64,000 nt of DNA, taken from positions 13,082 to 77,081 of the forward strand of contig DJER01000028.1 of NCBI GenBank assembly GCA_002431905.1. The letters run 5' to 3'. Origin of the DNA: Christensenella sp. UBA5893. GTDB lineage: Bacteria; Bacillota; Clostridia; Christensenellales; UBA1242. Of this stretch, positions 24,897-34,127 are shown in pieces. Within the stretch, counting starts at the first letter, position 1, and each line of letters begins with the position of its first letter. The notes under the pieces are model-generated. The model was not told the origin of the DNA and made no database searches. It saw nothing but the letters and a program-made list of their open reading frames with translations. Position numbers and translations under genes: made by a program.

Positions 24897-24967
24897 AATT
24901 TGTATTTTTGCATAAATTAGTATTGTTAATTAAAAATATAAAAAAATATTTTTAATTTTAACAAATA

Positions 24968-24995
24968 TGCCACAAAAAAATTGTGGCATTTTTTA
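24968..24995 (+). terminator. Terminator of nifJ
   Basis: TGCCACAA-AAAAA-TTGTGGCA followed by TTTTTTATT. Confidence 0.85.
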
Positions 24996-25011
24996 TTAAA
25001 TAATAAAGGCA

Positions 25012-25053
25012 AAAAACCTGCAAGTCTTTTGATTAAAGATATTGCAGGTTTTT
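25012..25053 (-). terminator. Terminator of the transketolase gene (bidirectional)
   Basis: AAAACCTGCAA and TTGCAGGTTTTT form a long stem with an inner TCTTT/AAAGA pairing, with T-runs on both strands. It lies about 95 nt after the tkt stop and also backs up the nifJ terminator. A further small palindrome (TACACAT/ATGTGTA, 25104-25122) lies between it and tkt. Confidence 0.65.
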
Positions 25054-25147
25054 GCTCTAGTAAGAAAAATAATATTTAATAAATTTAATTACATATTTTT
25101 TCTTACACATATATCATGTGTAGATATATTTATTTTATTCAAGAATT

Positions 25148-27109
25148 TTAATTATTTTTTAAATATTTTTTAATTGTTTTTGCAATTTCATTTGGTGTGA
25201 ATTTAAAATAATTTTCAATATCATTTTGCTTTGCACTTTTCCCAAAATTTTCAATGCTAAATTTTATACCATTTTTACCAATATATTTTTCCCATACATT
25301 GTCATTTGATGCTTCCAAACTAACTTTTAAAGTTGCTCTTGACAACACATCTTTTTTATATTTTTCAGGTTGATTTTCAAAAATTTCCAAGCAAGGAAAA
25401 CTTGCAATAACAACTTTTATATTTTGTCCTTCCAAAATTGACTTTACATTTTGAGCAAGTTCAACTTCGCTTCCTGTTGCAAGTATTTCAACATCCCCAT
25501 AATCACCAGCAATTATATAACCGCCAAGTTTTGCAATGTCAAAACTGTTATTTTGGTTTTTTAGTGTTTGCTTTGAAAGAATAAAACATGATGGATTTTT
25601 GCCAGATAATGCATTGTCATAACTTGCAAGCAATTCTACTATATTGCAAGGTCTATACACATTCAAATTTGGGATAAGCCTTAATGCACCAAGTTGTTCA
25701 ACACACTGGTGTGTTGGACCATCTTGCCCCACTCTAAAATTGTCATGGCTAAACATAAACATTGAAGGAATATTCATTTGTGCACTCATTCTTATCGGTG
25801 GCAACATATAATTTGAAAATGCCAAAAATGTTGAGCAAAATGATGGATTCATCATATACAAAGTTATTCCGTTGCAAATTGCCCCCATGGAATGTTCCCT
25901 TACCCCAAAGTGAATATTTTTGCCACGTCTATTTTCGCAAGAAAAATCACCACCGCCTTCTATATATGCCTTTGTGGTAAGCGAAACATCTGCACATCCA
26001 CCAACAAACCTTGGCATTTTGTTTGAAAGTTCTTTTAATATGACTTGATTTGCATCTCGCATTGCATAATCTTTGTCAATTTGTTCTTGCTTTAACAAAT
26101 GTTGCATATTGATAGATTTATTATCCATATAGTTTACCAATTGTTTGAATAACTCTGGGCAAGCTTTTTGATAAACTGCAAAATTATTATTCCACTTTTC
26201 TATCAAATGATTGTTTCTTTCATTTGTTTTCATTATATGGTCTTTTATATCATCAGAAAGTTTGAATGAATCAGTAATTTGCAACTTTTCTTTTAAATCA
26301 TCAAGGTCAGTTTTTGTTAATGGGTTTCCGTGAATAAGATTTGACCCGGCAAGTTTTGAGTTTAACCCAATTGTTGTTTTAAAAATTATAACAGTTGGTT
26401 TATTATTCGATTTTTTTGCTTTTGCAATTGCTCTTGTAACACAAAAATAATTGTTTCCGTTTCTGCATACAATAACATTCCAATTCATTGACTTAAATTT
26501 TTTTACAGGATTTTCTGCATTAGAAATATTAAGTTTGCCATCTATTGTTGTTCTATTACAATCATATAACAATATCAACTTGTTTAATTTCAGTGTTCCA
26601 GCAAGGCTTATTGCTTCTTGAGCAACACCTTCCATTAAACAACCGTCACCACACAAGCAATATGTGTAATTGTCAACAACTGGATATTTTTGTGCATTAA
26701 ACCTTGACGCTACCATCGTTTCGGCAATCGCCATTCCAACTGCATTGGCAACTCCCTGTCCAAGAGGTCCCGTTGATGCTTCAACGAAATTTGTTGTGTT
26801 GTATTCAGGATGCCCCGGTGTTCTTGAATTTAGTTGTCTAAAATTTTTTAAATCATCTTCATTTAGACCAAAATTAAACATATATGCTGTGGCATAATAC
26901 AAAGAACTCGCATGCCCACAAGAAAGAACGAATCTATCCCTTGGGAAAAACTTATGGTCTTTTACATCATAAAAATAGTGGTCCTTAAAGAGTGCGTACA
27001 TAATCTCTGTTGCCCCAAGTGCCACTCCGGGATGACCACTATTTGCATTTGTTATCATTTCACAAGACATTGCTCTTAAATAATTCAAGCATTTCTTATT
27101 TATGTTCAC
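25148..27109 (-). CDS. tkt: Transketolase
   Basis: 653 residues, full length for single-chain transketolase. It transfers two-carbon ketol units in the non-oxidative pentose phosphate pathway. Motifs: NANSGHPGVALG at the N-terminus, the TPP site GDGCLMEGVAQEA ending in LLYDCN, and the pyrimidine-domain ISFGVREHSMGAI-like segment (here IHFGVREHSMGAICNG) with the catalytic Glu, then HDNFRVGQDGPTHQ. It starts at GTG (27109) with GGAGG 9 nt upstream, and overlaps the end of the upstream gene by 14 nt, so the two are coupled. The Cys in YDCN replaces the more common Asp or Ser. Confidence 0.96.
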   Translation of the reverse strand: MNINKKCLNYLRAMSCEMITNANSGHPGVALGATEIMYALFKDHYFYDVKDHKFFPRDRFVLSCGHASSLYYATAYMFNFGLNEDDLKNFRQLNSRTPGHPEYNTTNFVEASTGPLGQGVANAVGMAIAETMVASRFNAQKYPVVDNYTYCLCGDGCLMEGVAQEAISLAGTLKLNKLILLYDCNRTTIDGKLNISNAENPVKKFKSMNWNVIVCRNGNNYFCVTRAIAKAKKSNNKPTVIIFKTTIGLNSKLAGSNLIHGNPLTKTDLDDLKEKLQITDSFKLSDDIKDHIMKTNERNNHLIEKWNNNFAVYQKACPELFKQLVNYMDNKSINMQHLLKQEQIDKDYAMRDANQVILKELSNKMPRFVGGCADVSLTTKAYIEGGGDFSCENRRGKNIHFGVREHSMGAICNGITLYMMNPSFCSTFLAFSNYMLPPIRMSAQMNIPSMFMFSHDNFRVGQDGPTHQCVEQLGALRLIPNLNVYRPCNIVELLASYDNALSGKNPSCFILSKQTLKNQNNSFDIAKLGGYIIAGDYGDVEILATGSEVELAQNVKSILEGQNIKVVIASFPCLEIFENQPEKYKKDVLSRATLKVSLEASNDNVWEKYIGKNGIKFSIENFGKSAKQNDIENYFKFTPNEIAKTIKKYLKNN

Positions 27110-27599
27110 AATATATTTCCTCCAAACACATTTTAATCTCGTTTTCTATTGTGCTTTTCTTTTTATTTCTTACATTTATTGTATATTTTGCCAAGTTTTC
27201 AAGTTCGGCATCTTTTTGCGTGTATGTCAACAAATTTGGAACTATAAACTCATCAACAAAACCAGTTTTGCTTTGCTTTGTTAATTTGTCTTTTGAAAAC
27301 CTTATATATATAACTAACGAATTACTAAAATTGGTGTATTGGTTATCTCGCAAAAAATAATGACTTGGTATTGTTATTATTGAATTTTCAAATTCGGCAC
27401 AACCTTTTATTGCTTTGTTCTCTTGCAATTTTAAATATTCAACCCCACAAAGTTCTTCCATATTTTTTTTGTTTTGCAATTGGTAATTTACATATTCATC
27501 GCCGTCCAAAAAATACGCTTCCAAAGAGCCCGCAACACTCTGTGCAATTTCTATATTATATTCATAGTTTAGCCCAATAATAACAACATTATTTATCAT
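27096..27599 (-). CDS. Shikimate-kinase-like protein lacking the P-loop
   Basis: 167 residues with the outline of a shikimate kinase: a first strand VVIIGL, then AYFLDGDEYVNYQL where kinases have FxDxDxxIE, an ELCGVEYLKLQENKAI segment where they have the GExxFRxxE motif, and a VIYIRF strand. However, the nucleotide-binding GxxGxGKS/T is replaced by GLNYEYNIEIAQ, so ATP binding of the usual kind is not expected. I infer a pseudo-enzyme. It is translationally coupled to transketolase, which makes erythrose 4-phosphate, a shikimate-pathway precursor; that link is suggestive only. No ribosome-binding site is seen, and a -10 box lies 6 nt before the ATG. Confidence 0.5.
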   Translation of the reverse strand: MINNVVIIGLNYEYNIEIAQSVAGSLEAYFLDGDEYVNYQLQNKKNMEELCGVEYLKLQENKAIKGCAEFENSIITIPSHYFLRDNQYTNFSNSLVIYIRFSKDKLTKQSKTGFVDEFIVPNLLTYTQKDAELENLAKYTINVRNKKKSTIENEIKMCLEEIYCEHK

Positions 27600-27605
27600 A
27601 TACTA

Positions 27606-27634
27606 ATATTAACATAAAATAATGTTTATAACAA
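27606..27634 (-). promoter_or_regulatory. Leaderless-type promoter of the shikimate-kinase-like/tkt pair
   Basis: TTGTTA (27634-27629), 17 nt, TAATAT (27611-27606) with TGT before it, then six bases before the ATG. Confidence 0.6.
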
Positions 27635-27649
27635 CACTTTTCTACCGAT

Positions 27650-29053
27650 TTATTTTATTGTTAATTCTTTGCATGACGAAATAATTTCCATAAATTCTTT
27701 TTTTGCAGTATTTACATCCATATTAAAAGTTGCATTCATTGTGCCAAGATATTTGTCAGAAATATCAAACTCGGCAGTAAAGATATATGCATTATCATCT
27801 AACTTTTGTATGAAATAGAAAATGTTTTTGCCTTGTATTGTTGAAAATTCTTTTTGCTCTATAACATCGTCATATTTTTTTGTTTTGTCGATGACAAATT
27901 TGAATACATTTTTTGAAAAATAATTAACTCTTATAGAATTGTTGTCAAAAGTTGCTGTAAACAAATTTACTTTGTCATTGTTATCAATCATTACTTGCCA
28001 TTTTTTGTCAATATTGAAATATATCTTCGTTTTATTGATTAAATAAAATTCATTACCAGAAAGCAAACTTGATTTATACATTTGCATAAAGTTTGCATTT
28101 GTATATGACCTTGATATTTTTTCGGCTTCATTTTGCAATGATTTGTCTTTTATTTCCTTTTTTAAACACTTTCCATATAATATTAAACTTGCCAAAAATA
28201 AATCTTGATTACGAGTTTGTGGAACTTCATTTTTCTTTAGTATATTAGAATAATCTCCAACAAAATCCAATGTTACAATATTTGATTTATCAATTTCTAA
28301 TATCATATCCATCATATCTTTTTTGTAGTTAAGATTAAAGTTTTTTTGCATTGCCATATTTATGCAAACTTTTGCCAAAACATATTTTTTTGTCAAGAAA
28401 AAATACTTTGCATAATAATATTGCAAAACCCCAAATTCAGCATCGTTTTTGGCAACCAAGTATGCACTTTTTAGGCAGTTTTTTAATTCTTCAACATAAC
28501 CATACTTTGCAAATATGTACATTGCTCTGTCATAATAAAGAAAGTTCATTGGCGAACAGTATATTGAATGTTTTATACATTCAATGGCCTTGTCAACATC
28601 TTCAAGTCCTAGGCAAACAGTTGAATAATTAAGATAAATAATACTTTCACCACTTGATAAAAAATGCTCCTTAAATTCAGGATGAAACATACAATATACA
28701 TAAAAATCAAAAGTAGAATCAAATGATATAAAGTTTTGTGGCAAATCATAATACCAAAGTGCTTTATTAACATAAAACAATGCCATTTCATATTTTTTTT
28801 GGCTAATCAAAACATTTAATTTTTTTGTGTAATACTCAAAAAATGAAATGTCAATTTTTACCAAAATGTTTTTATATTGATTAAAAATTTGTATATCATG
28901 CTCACAATATTTTTTTAGTAATTTTGCAACATCGAGCTTTTCAAAATATTCTTCTTCAGTTTTTGTTTCTTCATTTAGGTATTCAGCCATACTTGCCGAG
29001 TCTTTTATTGCATCCCCACAAAAACTTTCTATTATCTCGTGTATATCTTTCAT
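27650..29053 (-). CDS. TPR-like helical repeat protein of unknown function
   Basis: 467 residues, no signal peptide or membrane segment. Residues about 60-260 look like consecutive helix-turn-helix repeats of the tetratricopeptide type (for example KYEMALFYVNKALWYYDLP and DKAIECIKHSIYCSPMNF), suggesting a protein-binding scaffold. The C-terminal 150 residues appear beta-rich and unassigned. It stands alone: its ATG has no ribosome-binding site, and a near-consensus promoter ends 7 nt upstream, so translation is likely leaderless. No partner gene is evident. Confidence 0.65.
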   Translation of the reverse strand: MKDIHEIIESFCGDAIKDSASMAEYLNEETKTEEEYFEKLDVAKLLKKYCEHDIQIFNQYKNILVKIDISFFEYYTKKLNVLISQKKYEMALFYVNKALWYYDLPQNFISFDSTFDFYVYCMFHPEFKEHFLSSGESIIYLNYSTVCLGLEDVDKAIECIKHSIYCSPMNFLYYDRAMYIFAKYGYVEELKNCLKSAYLVAKNDAEFGVLQYYYAKYFFLTKKYVLAKVCINMAMQKNFNLNYKKDMMDMILEIDKSNIVTLDFVGDYSNILKKNEVPQTRNQDLFLASLILYGKCLKKEIKDKSLQNEAEKISRSYTNANFMQMYKSSLLSGNEFYLINKTKIYFNIDKKWQVMIDNNDKVNLFTATFDNNSIRVNYFSKNVFKFVIDKTKKYDDVIEQKEFSTIQGKNIFYFIQKLDDNAYIFTAEFDISDKYLGTMNATFNMDVNTAKKEFMEIISSCKELTIK

Positions 29054-29060
29054 AGCATAT

Positions 29061-29089
29061 ATTTTAACATATTTATCAAAAGTTGTAAA
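29061..29089 (-). promoter_or_regulatory. Leaderless-type promoter of the TPR-like gene
   Basis: TTTACA (29089-29084), 17 nt, TAAAAT (29066-29061) with TGT extended -10, then seven bases before the ATG. Confidence 0.65.
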
Positions 29090-29120
29090 ACTTCACAACT
29101 AATATAATTTACTTTATAAA

Positions 29121-29152
29121 AAAAATCTATCAGCTTTTGCTAATAGATTTTT
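29121..29152 (-). terminator. Terminator of the Ig-like surface protein gene
   Basis: AATCTATTAGC-AAAA-GCTGATAGATT on the minus strand followed by a run of eight T. Confidence 0.8.
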
Positions 29153-29168
29153 TATTTACTTTTTCGGC

Positions 29169-32100
29169 TTACTTGTATGATTTAATTTTTTTCTTTGTTA
29201 CAATCATATAAACTACTGCACCTGCCAAGATAAGAACTGCAACACAGCAAGCAACAATTGCGATTATTTCACTTGTTTCAAGTCCATTATTTTCTTGTTC
29301 ATTTACTGTGAATGTTCTAACAACTTCTCTCTTGTTACCATTCTTTTCTGCTGTGAATGTTACAGTGTAATCACCAGCTGATGAGATTGTGTATTCAAAT
29401 TTACCTTCTTCATCTTCATAGTTATTCTTAACAGTTGTTCCTGTTGTTGTGTTCTTTACAACAATTTTGATTTCGCTTGTTGGAATAACTTCACCCTTTG
29501 AATCTGTGATTTTGATTTTTGAAAGGTCGATTGATAATTTGTCATCAAGTTTTACTTTTGATGGAAGAATATCATCATTCAAATTGATTGTTGGAGCAAC
29601 CATATCACCAACTTTGATTGAGTAACTTACTGTTGTTGAGTTTTTCTTTGCTGACTTATCATAAGCTGTGTATGTTACTGTGTATTCTTCATTGTATCTT
29701 AATGTTACATACAATTTTGAATCAGATTCTGACTTTTTGAGTTCTTCAGCCATATCTTTTGCTTTGATTGTTCTTGAGTAAGATTTTGAAGAAATTACAA
29801 TCTTTGAATCTTCCATATTGATTCCAGAAGTGTCACTTGCACTGAATACTGGAATTTTTACTACTGTATCTTTGTCGTAAGAAGCATTCAAGTTCCAATC
29901 AACAAAGATTTCTGGTTTTGTTGTGTCTTCAACAACAATTACAAATTGTTTTGTGTCAACAACTGTACTTACTCCGCCAACTTCTTTATTTAATGCATAT
30001 TCAAGAGTGTATGTTCCAGCTTTCTTTGGTGTAAACAATTCTTTGTTACAGAAAGCAAGTCCACCCTTTACGTTAACGTTGTATGAATATTTTGTTGTTG
30101 CATCATCTTTTGGAAGAGTTGGAATTGGAAGCTCAACACTTTCGCCAAGTTCAAGTTTCCCATCATTGATTGCATCTGGAAGTTTGCTGAACTTTGGTTC
30201 TGCATCTATACTTCTTTCTGTTATTGTTGTGTATTGATAGATATTGATAAGGTTGTTACCTGCATCGGTAATTTGATAAATAATTTCATATTTACCTGCA
30301 AGAATTGCATTCAATTTTGCATTTGAAAGTGTGTAAGTGTTACCTGTACGCATAACAGTTGCATCAGTTACATCCAATTCTTGTCCGCTTGTGAGTTCTT
30401 TTGCAAAGATATCAACATTTACATAGTCAACCAAATCATCATCTACAACTAATGTTGGGAGTGTGATTTCTGTGTTTTGTTCATATGATGCTTCCAACTT
30501 ATCAATTGACGTGAATGTTGGAGCAGCTGTATCTTTGTTATCTCTAATTAAGATTTCAACTTCATCAAATCCGTATTTAAAGCCATCGTATGAGCTAATA
30601 TTGTCTGCTTTTACAATGTCCCCATTTTGTTCTGCACTTGTCATTGGAGCATCGTTTTCTGAAATTGCTCTAATTTTTACACTATTTGCACCAGCAACTT
30701 TGTTTAATGGAAGCTTGTACTTTCCGTCTTCATCAGCTTCAAGAACTGTCCATTCTCCATTGTTAAACTTGTACATAACATATGTGTTCAAGCTATCATC
30801 GTTCTTTGCACTTGCAACTGGTTTTGTGAATGTTACTGTGCTGTCACTTGACATTGAACGGCTGAAGTTTGTTTTGAATTCAACTGTCGGTTTGTCATCT
30901 GCTGTAAAATGGAAATTTGAATCAACTTTGAAAGAGAATCTTGTTGTTGTTTCGTTGCCTTGACTGTCTACTGCTTTGTAATACATTACATAGTTGCCAT
31001 CTTCAAGCGTTCCACCATCAATTTGATTTTCTCCAAGAGCACCTTCAACATTAAACACGATATCTTTTGCGAATATATCTTCAACATCTTTTCCTTCTGT
31101 TGTATAGATATCCTTTTCTGAAGATGATGAGTTGTCTTTTCTAATGTATCTTGAAAGTTTAAGGTCACTTAAATCTGTGTCACCTTTATCTTTTGCAAAA
31201 ATTGCTTTCATTACAATGTTTTTGCCACTTTCATAATTTTGTTGAATCTTGTATGATACATCTTTGATATTTTCTGTGCTTTGTTTGTTATATGGATCTG
31301 CAACGACAATTTCTGGAGCTTTTGTATCTTTTACGCCAGTAATTGAGAAATCTCCTGTTGCTTCTTTTCCAAGAGCATCTTTTACAGTGTACTTAAATGA
31401 ATAAGTTGCATTCTTTGCATCATAGGTTTTTCCATCAATTGAGTATGACTTCTTTGCTGTAAACTTTCCATCTTTTATTGTTTGAGCTGTTACATCTTTT
31501 AAGCCGTCACTTGTTTGAAGTTGAACTGAAACTGTATAGTATACAGGAGTTTCAACACTACCCATTTTACCTACTACTGTTGGGAGTGTTAATTCTGTTC
31601 CTATTTCTGCACTTGTTGGTGCCGTTGTTGAATATGAAAAAGTAAGTTTATAATCTTTTTTGTATTCCTTTTCAAAAACAGTGTCATCCAAAACTTCAAA
31701 TTCTTTTGTTACAGTGTTCAAGAATTCGCCGTTTTTTGTTCTTGCTGTGTATTGAACAGTATACTTACCTAATTCCAATTTGTCATAGTTAAGTTCACCG
31801 GTTTGACTATTGAATTGCAAATCTTTGTGTGATGGTGACGATACTTTTACTTCTATATCATTTTCAACTTCAACTACATCATCAGCAAATTTTACTTCTG
31901 CTGTTGGAATATATATTTTGCCTGTGTATGATTGATATACATATTTTGGTAAAATTCTTTGAGTGTTGTCTTTTACAACAATTTCATTTTCACTCTTTTG
32001 ACCTTCAACAATATATTCAGCTGAATATGTTTTTGCATCTTCGCCCAAGCCTTCTGTGTAGGTGTATGTGATTGAGTAATTACCAATTCTTTCAACCTTG

Positions 32101-32423
32101 AATTTACCTTCACTAATCTCAACTTCTTCTCCAATTGGGCTTATAACCTTGATTTGAGAGCCAGAGAGTTCTGTTTCTGTTGAACCCAAAACAAATTTTG
32201 CTGTTGGAATTGTGAATGTTGAACCAATTATGGCTTTTGTTTTTGAACCATCAACTTTAAGATATCTATATTCTGATGTTGGAAGTTGTTCTGCGAATAC
32301 AAATGTGCCATTATTGTTTGTGTTTTTATTATCAACTAAAGCGACTACCCCTGTGCCAACTACTGATGCTGTAGATGTTGCGAGTAATGCCAATGCGCAT
32401 GCTTTCTTGATTGATTTTTTCAT
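29169..32423 (-). CDS. Cell-surface protein with Ig-like domains and C-terminal membrane anchor
   Basis: 1084 residues. An N-terminal signal peptide (residues about 1-33) is followed by many Ig-like/bacterial cadherin-like beta domains of about 85-100 residues, marked by recurring motifs such as DTKAPEI, DTAAPTF, DTTKPEIF and YxVTYTAxD. A single membrane helix (about 1052-1075) and the short basic tail KKKIKSYK end it; there is no LPXTG sorting motif, so it is held by the helix itself. It is probably an adhesin or a surface stalk. AGGAG precedes the ATG, and the promoter at 32456-32484 is near consensus. Function is inferred from architecture only. Confidence 0.8.
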   Translation of the reverse strand: MKKSIKKACALALLATSTASVVGTGVVALVDNKNTNNNGTFVFAEQLPTSEYRYLKVDGSKTKAIIGSTFTIPTAKFVLGSTETELSGSQIKVISPIGEEVEISEGKFKVERIGNYSITYTYTEGLGEDAKTYSAEYIVEGQKSENEIVVKDNTQRILPKYVYQSYTGKIYIPTAEVKFADDVVEVENDIEVKVSSPSHKDLQFNSQTGELNYDKLELGKYTVQYTARTKNGEFLNTVTKEFEVLDDTVFEKEYKKDYKLTFSYSTTAPTSAEIGTELTLPTVVGKMGSVETPVYYTVSVQLQTSDGLKDVTAQTIKDGKFTAKKSYSIDGKTYDAKNATYSFKYTVKDALGKEATGDFSITGVKDTKAPEIVVADPYNKQSTENIKDVSYKIQQNYESGKNIVMKAIFAKDKGDTDLSDLKLSRYIRKDNSSSSEKDIYTTEGKDVEDIFAKDIVFNVEGALGENQIDGGTLEDGNYVMYYKAVDSQGNETTTRFSFKVDSNFHFTADDKPTVEFKTNFSRSMSSDSTVTFTKPVASAKNDDSLNTYVMYKFNNGEWTVLEADEDGKYKLPLNKVAGANSVKIRAISENDAPMTSAEQNGDIVKADNISSYDGFKYGFDEVEILIRDNKDTAAPTFTSIDKLEASYEQNTEITLPTLVVDDDLVDYVNVDIFAKELTSGQELDVTDATVMRTGNTYTLSNAKLNAILAGKYEIIYQITDAGNNLINIYQYTTITERSIDAEPKFSKLPDAINDGKLELGESVELPIPTLPKDDATTKYSYNVNVKGGLAFCNKELFTPKKAGTYTLEYALNKEVGGVSTVVDTKQFVIVVEDTTKPEIFVDWNLNASYDKDTVVKIPVFSASDTSGINMEDSKIVISSKSYSRTIKAKDMAEELKKSESDSKLYVTLRYNEEYTVTYTAYDKSAKKNSTTVSYSIKVGDMVAPTINLNDDILPSKVKLDDKLSIDLSKIKITDSKGEVIPTSEIKIVVKNTTTGTTVKNNYEDEEGKFEYTISSAGDYTVTFTAEKNGNKREVVRTFTVNEQENNGLETSEIIAIVACCVAVLILAGAVVYMIVTKKKIKSYK

Positions 32424-32455
32424 TATTATGCTCCTATTCTAATATTAACAAATAG

Positions 32456-32484
32456 AGTGTATACTATAACAAATTTTTTGTCAA
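32456..32484 (-). promoter_or_regulatory. Promoter of the Ig-like surface protein gene
   Basis: TTGACA (32484-32479), 17 nt, TACACT (32461-32456). Confidence 0.65.
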
Positions 32485-32644
32485 CGAATTAACAAAAAAA
32501 TTTGATTAACTTTAAAATTTTGCCCACAAAGACTATATCACCTATTCCATTTGTCAGTATTATTGTTTGATATAATTCAAAAGATATCGTGTCTTATTTT
32601 GTCAAAATAATTGTTTGTTTGTAACAAGAGCATATCAAATACGC

Positions 32645-32674
32645 AAAAAAGAAGAGCTCAAACTTTGAACTCTT
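32645..32674 (-). terminator. Terminator of the Cys-rich small protein gene
   Basis: GAAGAG and CTCTTC arms around TTCAAAGTTTGA on the minus strand, followed by TTTTTTGCG. Confidence 0.65.
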
Positions 32675-32690
32675 CCTCTTTCCTTTATCT

Positions 32691-32891
32691 TTAGTTCCCA
32701 CAAGGTGTGTTGTTTGAGCAACCACAGCAAGAAAGTAATAAAAGTAAGAATATAATATTCATACAATCACCACCGAATAATGTTGAGTTGTCGCAACCAC
32801 AAATTGAAAGCAAGAACATAAGCCAAACCAAGTTGCAAATGCAATTGTTTCCACCATGTGTCATATTGCCAAGTCCACCAAAAATGTTCAT
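32691..32891 (-). CDS. Small hydrophobic Cys-rich protein
   Basis: 66 residues with two hydrophobic stretches, each ending in a cysteine cluster (LLSICGCDN and LLLSCCGCSNN), plus NNCICN and a C-terminal CGN. The pattern resembles small Cys/Gly-rich hydrophobic proteins that recur in Clostridia and are sometimes labelled chorion-class high-cysteine proteins; the function is unknown. GGAGGG 8 nt before the ATG and a terminator right after the stop support a real, independent gene. It follows hflX on the same strand with a gap of 116 nt. Confidence 0.6.
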   Translation of the reverse strand: MNIFGGLGNMTHGGNNCICNLVWLMFLLSICGCDNSTLFGGDCMNIIFLLLLLSCCGCSNNTPCGN

Positions 32892-33007
32892 CTATGTACC
32901 CTCCAAAAGAATTTTATCTTATATGTAAATTATTTTATCTTTTGTACTCTGTGATTTTTTCTTTTGTCATATCATAATATGAGCATTATTCAAATTTGTT
33001 ACATCAA

Positions 33008-34072
33008 TTACATTTTTTCTAATATTGCATTTTTGAGATTATCAATTCCAATATTATTTTTGGCAGAAATATATATGCCGTCCGTTTTGTCTTTTGTTTC
33101 AAGTTTATCGCATTTGTTATATACTTTTATCACCGGGCTTGTGATTTTTAGGTCATTTAACACCTTGTTTACCACATCAACTTGTTCTTCATAATAAGGA
33201 TTGCTTGCATCAATTACATGCAAAATCAAATCAGCGTCTTTTGCTTCTTCCAAAGTTGCCGAAAAGGCATCAATCAAGGTGTGTGGCAATTTTGAAATAA
33301 AACCAACAGTGTCGGTTAAGACAAACTTATTCCCTTCATTAAGCCAAACAGTTCTACTTGTTGTATCAAGAGTTGCAAAAAGTTTGTCATCTGCATAAAT
33401 TGACGACTTTGTAATGAGATTTAAAAGTGTACTTTTCCCCGCATTTGTATAGCCGACAATTGCGACTTTAAAAATAGGGTTTTGCTGTCTTGCCTTTCTT
33501 TGAACTTGCCTGTTTTGTTTTACCCTTTCAATTTCTTTTTCTAATCTTATGATATTATTTTGAGCAATTCTTTTGTCAAGTTCAAGCTTTGTTTCGCCGG
33601 GACCACGCATACCAACACCACTTCCGCCAAATCTTCCACTTGTGCCAGAGATGCCAGAAAGTCTTGGCAAATTGTATTTTAGTTGAGCAAGTTCAACTTG
33701 CAATTTGCCTTCTCTACTTTGTGCCCTTTGTGCAAATATGTCCAAAATAAGAGTTATTCTATCAATAACCTTAACTCCCCAAATATCTGATAAATTTCTC
33801 ACTTGAGAACCTGAAAGTTCATAATCAAAAACAACAACATTAATTTTGTTTTTTTCAAGTTCTGTTTTAATTTCTTCTATTTTTCCACTGCCAATCAAAG
33901 TTGCCGGAGTGACTTTTCTTACCATTTGAAAATCTTGCCCAACAACATTAAGTCCAGCCGTTTCACACAAACTTTTTAATTCTTTTAGTGACAATTCAAC
34001 ATTTTCTTTATTTGAAAAAGTTACGCCAACCAAATATGCATTTTCAATTATTTTTTTTGTTTCTGTGAGCAT
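33008..34072 (-). CDS. hflX: GTPase HflX
   Basis: 354 residues. The N-terminal HflX domain (ATLIGSGKIEEIK, then DYELSGSQVRNLS), a Gly-rich linker (GRFGGSGVGMRGPGETKLE) and the GTPase domain with G1 GYTNAGKST, G3 DTVGFI and G4 NKCD. HflX binds the 50S subunit and splits stalled ribosomes under stress. AAGGTGGTGA precedes the ATG. The C-terminal part ends shortly after the G domain, as in shorter Firmicutes forms. Confidence 0.95.
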   Translation of the reverse strand: MLTETKKIIENAYLVGVTFSNKENVELSLKELKSLCETAGLNVVGQDFQMVRKVTPATLIGSGKIEEIKTELEKNKINVVVFDYELSGSQVRNLSDIWGVKVIDRITLILDIFAQRAQSREGKLQVELAQLKYNLPRLSGISGTSGRFGGSGVGMRGPGETKLELDKRIAQNNIIRLEKEIERVKQNRQVQRKARQQNPIFKVAIVGYTNAGKSTLLNLITKSSIYADDKLFATLDTTSRTVWLNEGNKFVLTDTVGFISKLPHTLIDAFSATLEEAKDADLILHVIDASNPYYEEQVDVVNKVLNDLKITSPVIKVYNKCDKLETKDKTDGIYISAKNNIGIDNLKNAILEKM

Positions 34073-34127
34073 AAAATCACCACCTTTATTTTCATTATAT
34101 CACATAAAGAAAGCAGTTACAAATATT

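Noticed and set aside
25104..25122. TACACAT/ATGTGTA palindrome as tkt terminator
   Set aside because: No T-run follows on the minus strand; the longer hairpin at 25012-25053 is the better terminator.
29169..32423. Possible LPXTG sortase substrate
   Set aside because: The C-terminus has a membrane helix and basic tail but no LPXTG or similar motif before it.
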